From contig NZ_CAJJIC010000028.1 in NCBI RefSeq assembly GCF_905187505.1, forward strand, positions 1 through 24,535: a stretch of DNA of 24,535 bases, in the 5' to 3' direction. The position numbers and the translations under genes were made by a program. Shown here one piece after another: positions 22,626 through 24,535 of this stretch. Under the pieces are notes generated by a model. It ran no database searches. It worked only from the letters and a program-made list of their open reading frames with translations, and had not been told where the DNA came from. Numbering within the stretch: the first letter of the stretch is position 1; each line of letters opens with the position of its first letter. Source of the stretch: an uncultured Mailhella sp. (GTDB lineage: Bacteria; Desulfobacterota; Desulfovibrionia; Desulfovibrionales; Desulfovibrionaceae).

Positions 22626-23483
22626 CTACTTCGACGATGCGGCGGGCGCGACGGCGTTCACGCAGGCAAGGGCGTTCAGCGTGCGCGGGAAGCCGATGTA
22701 GGGAAGGCTCTGGGCCAGCGCGTCGATCAGATTCTCTCTGGTGTTGCCCACGGCAAGATTGCCCTGCACATGGGAACGAACCTGCGCATCGCATCCGCCG
22801 AAGGCGCTGATGACGGAGAATGTCAGAAGTTCCCGCATCTTCAGATCGAGACCCTTTCTGGTGTAGATGTCGCCGAAGCACCAGGAGGAAAGATAGTTCT
22901 GAACAATGGCCTTCTGATCTTCCGGCGAGTTTTCATGCATGGTGTCTATGGCTTCGCCGAAAATGGACTTCTGCACGGCCAGGCCGTCGGCATAGCGCGT
23001 CTGCTCCGTCACGGTGCCCTGCGCTTCCAGAGGAAGGGCAATGCCCTGCTGCGTGAATGCCTCGTTCATGAGGCGAAGCGCGGCTTCGGCGCGGGAAAAG
23101 CCCACGTACGGCGCGCACTGGTACACGGCCTCGCGTATCTCCACGGGGCTCGCACCCACGCGAAGCGCAGCGGCCACGTGCGTTTTGAAGTCATCCAGCG
23201 TCTGACCGGCAACAAGCACCGCCAGCGTGATGAGTTCCCGCTGTGCGTCGGAAAGCGTGCCGTGATCCGCTATTTCTCCGTAGAGAAGTCTGTCGCGCAT
23301 GGCGGCGAACTCAGGATCGGTGGCGGAGAGCGAAGACGATTCCGTTCCGAGGATCTTCTGCATGTTCCTTGCTGCTGCGGCTCGTCTGTCGAGAACTTCT
23401 TCCGAAGCGGCAAGGGCCACGGAAGAAGAGAACATGGTCATTCCCGCAAGAAGCATGGTTCCAAGAGCGCCGACTTTCTTCAT
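22626..23483 (-). CDS. Sec-exported protein with two carboxymuconolactone decarboxylase (CMD) domains
   Basis: A 285-residue protein with a Sec signal peptide (MKKVGALGTMLLAGMTMFSS, cut after VALA at about 25), so it should work outside the cytoplasm. Two CMD/AhpD-like domains follow. Domain 1 (about 60-145) has LITLAVLVAGQTLDDFKTHV and EIREAVYQCAPYVGFSRAEA; domain 2 (about 190-278) has LLTFSVISAFGGCDAQVRSH with ALAQSLPYIGFPRTLNAL. Each keeps one His (102, 238). Single cysteines (123, 202, 231, 274) are present, but there is no AhpD-type CxxC redox pair, so peroxidase-reductase activity of that kind is not supported. ATG 23483 has GGGAG 7 bases upstream. The natural reaction of this subgroup is unknown; similar proteins accompany flavodoxin and aldo/keto reductase genes. 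Confidence 0.9.
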   Translation of the reverse strand: MKKVGALGTMLLAGMTMFSSSVALAASEEVLDRRAAAARNMQKILGTESSSLSATDPEFAAMRDRLLYGEIADHGTLSDAQRELITLAVLVAGQTLDDFKTHVAAALRVGASPVEIREAVYQCAPYVGFSRAEAALRLMNEAFTQQGIALPLEAQGTVTEQTRYADGLAVQKSIFGEAIDTMHENSPEDQKAIVQNYLSSWCFGDIYTRKGLDLKMRELLTFSVISAFGGCDAQVRSHVQGNLAVGNTRENLIDALAQSLPYIGFPRTLNALACVNAVAPAASSK

Positions 23484-23558
23484 AAGAGAACTCCCTTGCC
23501 GGTGAAGAAAACGCTTCCTTCACCATGGCGATTTAACATGAAATGCCTGTCCATGCCG

Positions 23559-23570
23559 TCGTACGGCAAC
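23559..23570. promoter_or_regulatory. Shared 12-mer upstream of the exported CMD gene
   Basis: TCGTACGGCAAC on the plus strand differs by one base from 18762-18773 and sits in a small palindrome GCCGTCGTACGGC (23555-23567). It lies about 75 bases before the CMD start codon, in opposite orientation relative to the gene. Candidate regulator site only. Confidence 0.25.
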
Positions 23571-23753
23571 GCGTCGAGGCCATCCGCATTCTCAGCCTTC
23601 CGGCTTCATGATCAGAATAGCAGGAACCGCGCAGGCCTCCAGATACGATCCTCTTCACTTCTTGCCCGATTGTGCCTGCTGCAGGATTTTCCGGCCCGGT
23701 ACAGTCGCCTCTGCCGATGTCGACAGGCCCTCTCTACGGTGCGTCCTCCCAGG

Positions 23754-24535
23754 CTACTGCGCCCTTACCGTGCCGAGACGCTCTATGTCTTCGTCCGTTC
23801 TGTTGCCGTGTATCACCATGCCCGAAAGAGCCTTCTCAAGAGCGGCAAACTCCTCGTCCGTGAGTTCCACATCCGCAGCACCAAGATTTTCCTCAATGCG
23901 CTTTTCGCTTCTCATGCCGGGAATGGGAACGACGAAATTGCGTCCATGCAGCATCCAGGCCAGGGAAAGCTGTGCGGGCGTAACCTTCTTTTCCCCGGCA
24001 AAGCGTGAAAGAAGTTCCGTCAGCGGCTGACTGGCCAGCATGTTTTCGCGGGAAAAACGGGTGATGACGCGTCGCACGTCGTCTCCCTCATAAGTATCGT
24101 TCACGGAGCACCGGCCGCTCAGAAAACCGCTGGCCAGCGGAGAAAAGGCCACAAATCCTATGCCGAGTTCCTCACAGGCGGGAATGACATCCTTTTCAAA
24201 CATGCGCTCCATGATGGAATACTCGCTCTGCACGGCCGTAAGCGGCGTGACCGCATGAGCCCGGCGCATCTGCTCCTCGGAAGGCTGCGACTGCCCCCAT
24301 CCGCGAATCTTGCCCTCCTTTATGAGCTCTCCCATCCAAAGCGCCACGTCCTCCACACAGCTTCCCTCGGGCACCCGATGCTCGTAGTATATGTCGATGC
24401 AGTCCGTATGCAGGCGACGCAGGGAATCCTCAACGGCCCGGCGCACGCCTCTTCGGCTCAGCTTGCCTTCCGGCACGTTCTGCCCGGGAAGCAGCAGCGG
24501 AGAAAACTTCGTCGCCAGCACTATCCTGTCGCGGA
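23754..24535 (-). CDS. Aldo/keto reductase (AKR13-like), N-terminus beyond window
   Basis: A partial NAD(P)H-dependent oxidoreductase of the (beta/alpha)8 fold, which reduces aldehydes or ketones. The 260 residues present begin ...RDRIVLATKF, the third to fourth strand of the barrel, so about 65-70 N-terminal residues with the catalytic Asp and Tyr lie outside. The catalytic His is in DIYYEHRVP, and the family stretch GQSQPSEEQMRRAHAVTPLT with AVQSEYSIMER and ELGIGFVAFSPLASGFLSG is typical of the AKR13/YakC group. PIPGMRSEKRIEENLGA is the NADP-binding end. The frame is open to the window edge; the GTG at 24521 is not the true start. Whether it carries an export signal cannot be seen. The gap 23484-23753 to the CMD gene holds no gene. 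Confidence 0.93.
   Translation of the reverse strand, partial: RDRIVLATKFSPLLLPGQNVPEGKLSRRGVRRAVEDSLRRLHTDCIDIYYEHRVPEGSCVEDVALWMGELIKEGKIRGWGQSQPSEEQMRRAHAVTPLTAVQSEYSIMERMFEKDVIPACEELGIGFVAFSPLASGFLSGRCSVNDTYEGDDVRRVITRFSRENMLASQPLTELLSRFAGEKKVTPAQLSLAWMLHGRNFVVPIPGMRSEKRIEENLGAADVELTDEEFAALEKALSGMVIHGNRTDEDIERLGTVRAQ

Noticed and set aside
22770..24008. 412-codon plus-strand frame across CMD and the intergenic region
   Set aside because: It runs antisense through a clear signal-peptide gene, its promoter region and the aldo/keto reductase gene, and shows no domain.
1..24535. CRISPR array, tRNA, rRNA, insertion sequence or prophage
   Set aside because: No regularly spaced direct repeats, cloverleaf sequences, rRNA motifs, transposase, integrase or phage genes were seen.

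Overview
The window is about 24.5 kb of GC-rich (roughly 60%) bacterial chromosome carrying 20 protein genes, the last cut by the window edge. I see no rRNA, tRNA, CRISPR array, insertion sequence or prophage. The gene families, codon habits and mix of Proteobacterial and Firmicute-like gene orders (phoH-pgpH-ybeY-era), with many proteins typical of anaerobes, suggest a Desulfovibrionaceae-like anaerobe such as the gut genera Bilophila, Desulfovibrio or Mailhella. That placement is inference from family content only.

Region 1 (1-5900, + strand) is a complete ABC importer of the sugar/nucleoside type: an exported DUF3798-type binding protein, a tandem ATPase, two different permeases and a small membrane-anchored protein. 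A strong sigma70 promoter precedes it. A terminator hairpin sits between the binding-protein gene and the rest, which should make the binding protein more abundant. The last four genes are joined by ATGA overlaps. The substrate is not known.

Region 2 (6000-9800, - strand) is a murein transglycosylase with four LysM domains (mltD-like) followed by ftsY with a very long acidic N-terminus. Region 3 (10000-10980, +) is a single SpoU/TrmH rRNA 2'-O-methyltransferase gene (rlmB-like).

Region 4 (11000-16900, - strand) is a housekeeping block in the order phoH, pgpH (a membrane HD phosphodiesterase of the c-di-AMP type), ybeY, era, yggS. It links ribosome maturation and quality control with nucleotide signalling and PLP homeostasis.

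Region 5 (17300-18680, +) is a monocistronic nitronate monooxygenase/FabK-like flavoprotein gene with a clear promoter, a palindrome over that promoter and an unusual cysteine cluster near its C-terminus.

Region 6 (18700 to the end) is the most unusual part. It holds a Tat-exported iron-sulfur flavoprotein, a Tat-type metallo-beta-lactamase-fold protein, an AraC regulator, and convergently a Tat-exported flavodoxin, a Sec-exported double carboxymuconolactone-decarboxylase protein and an aldo/keto reductase. Several are exported versions of families that are usually cytoplasmic. Two or three of them retain a good ribosome-binding site and in-frame start codon at the junction between signal peptide and core domain, which suggests dual localisation or recent acquisition of the export signals. 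I infer a regulator-controlled redox or detoxification module acting partly outside the cytoplasm.
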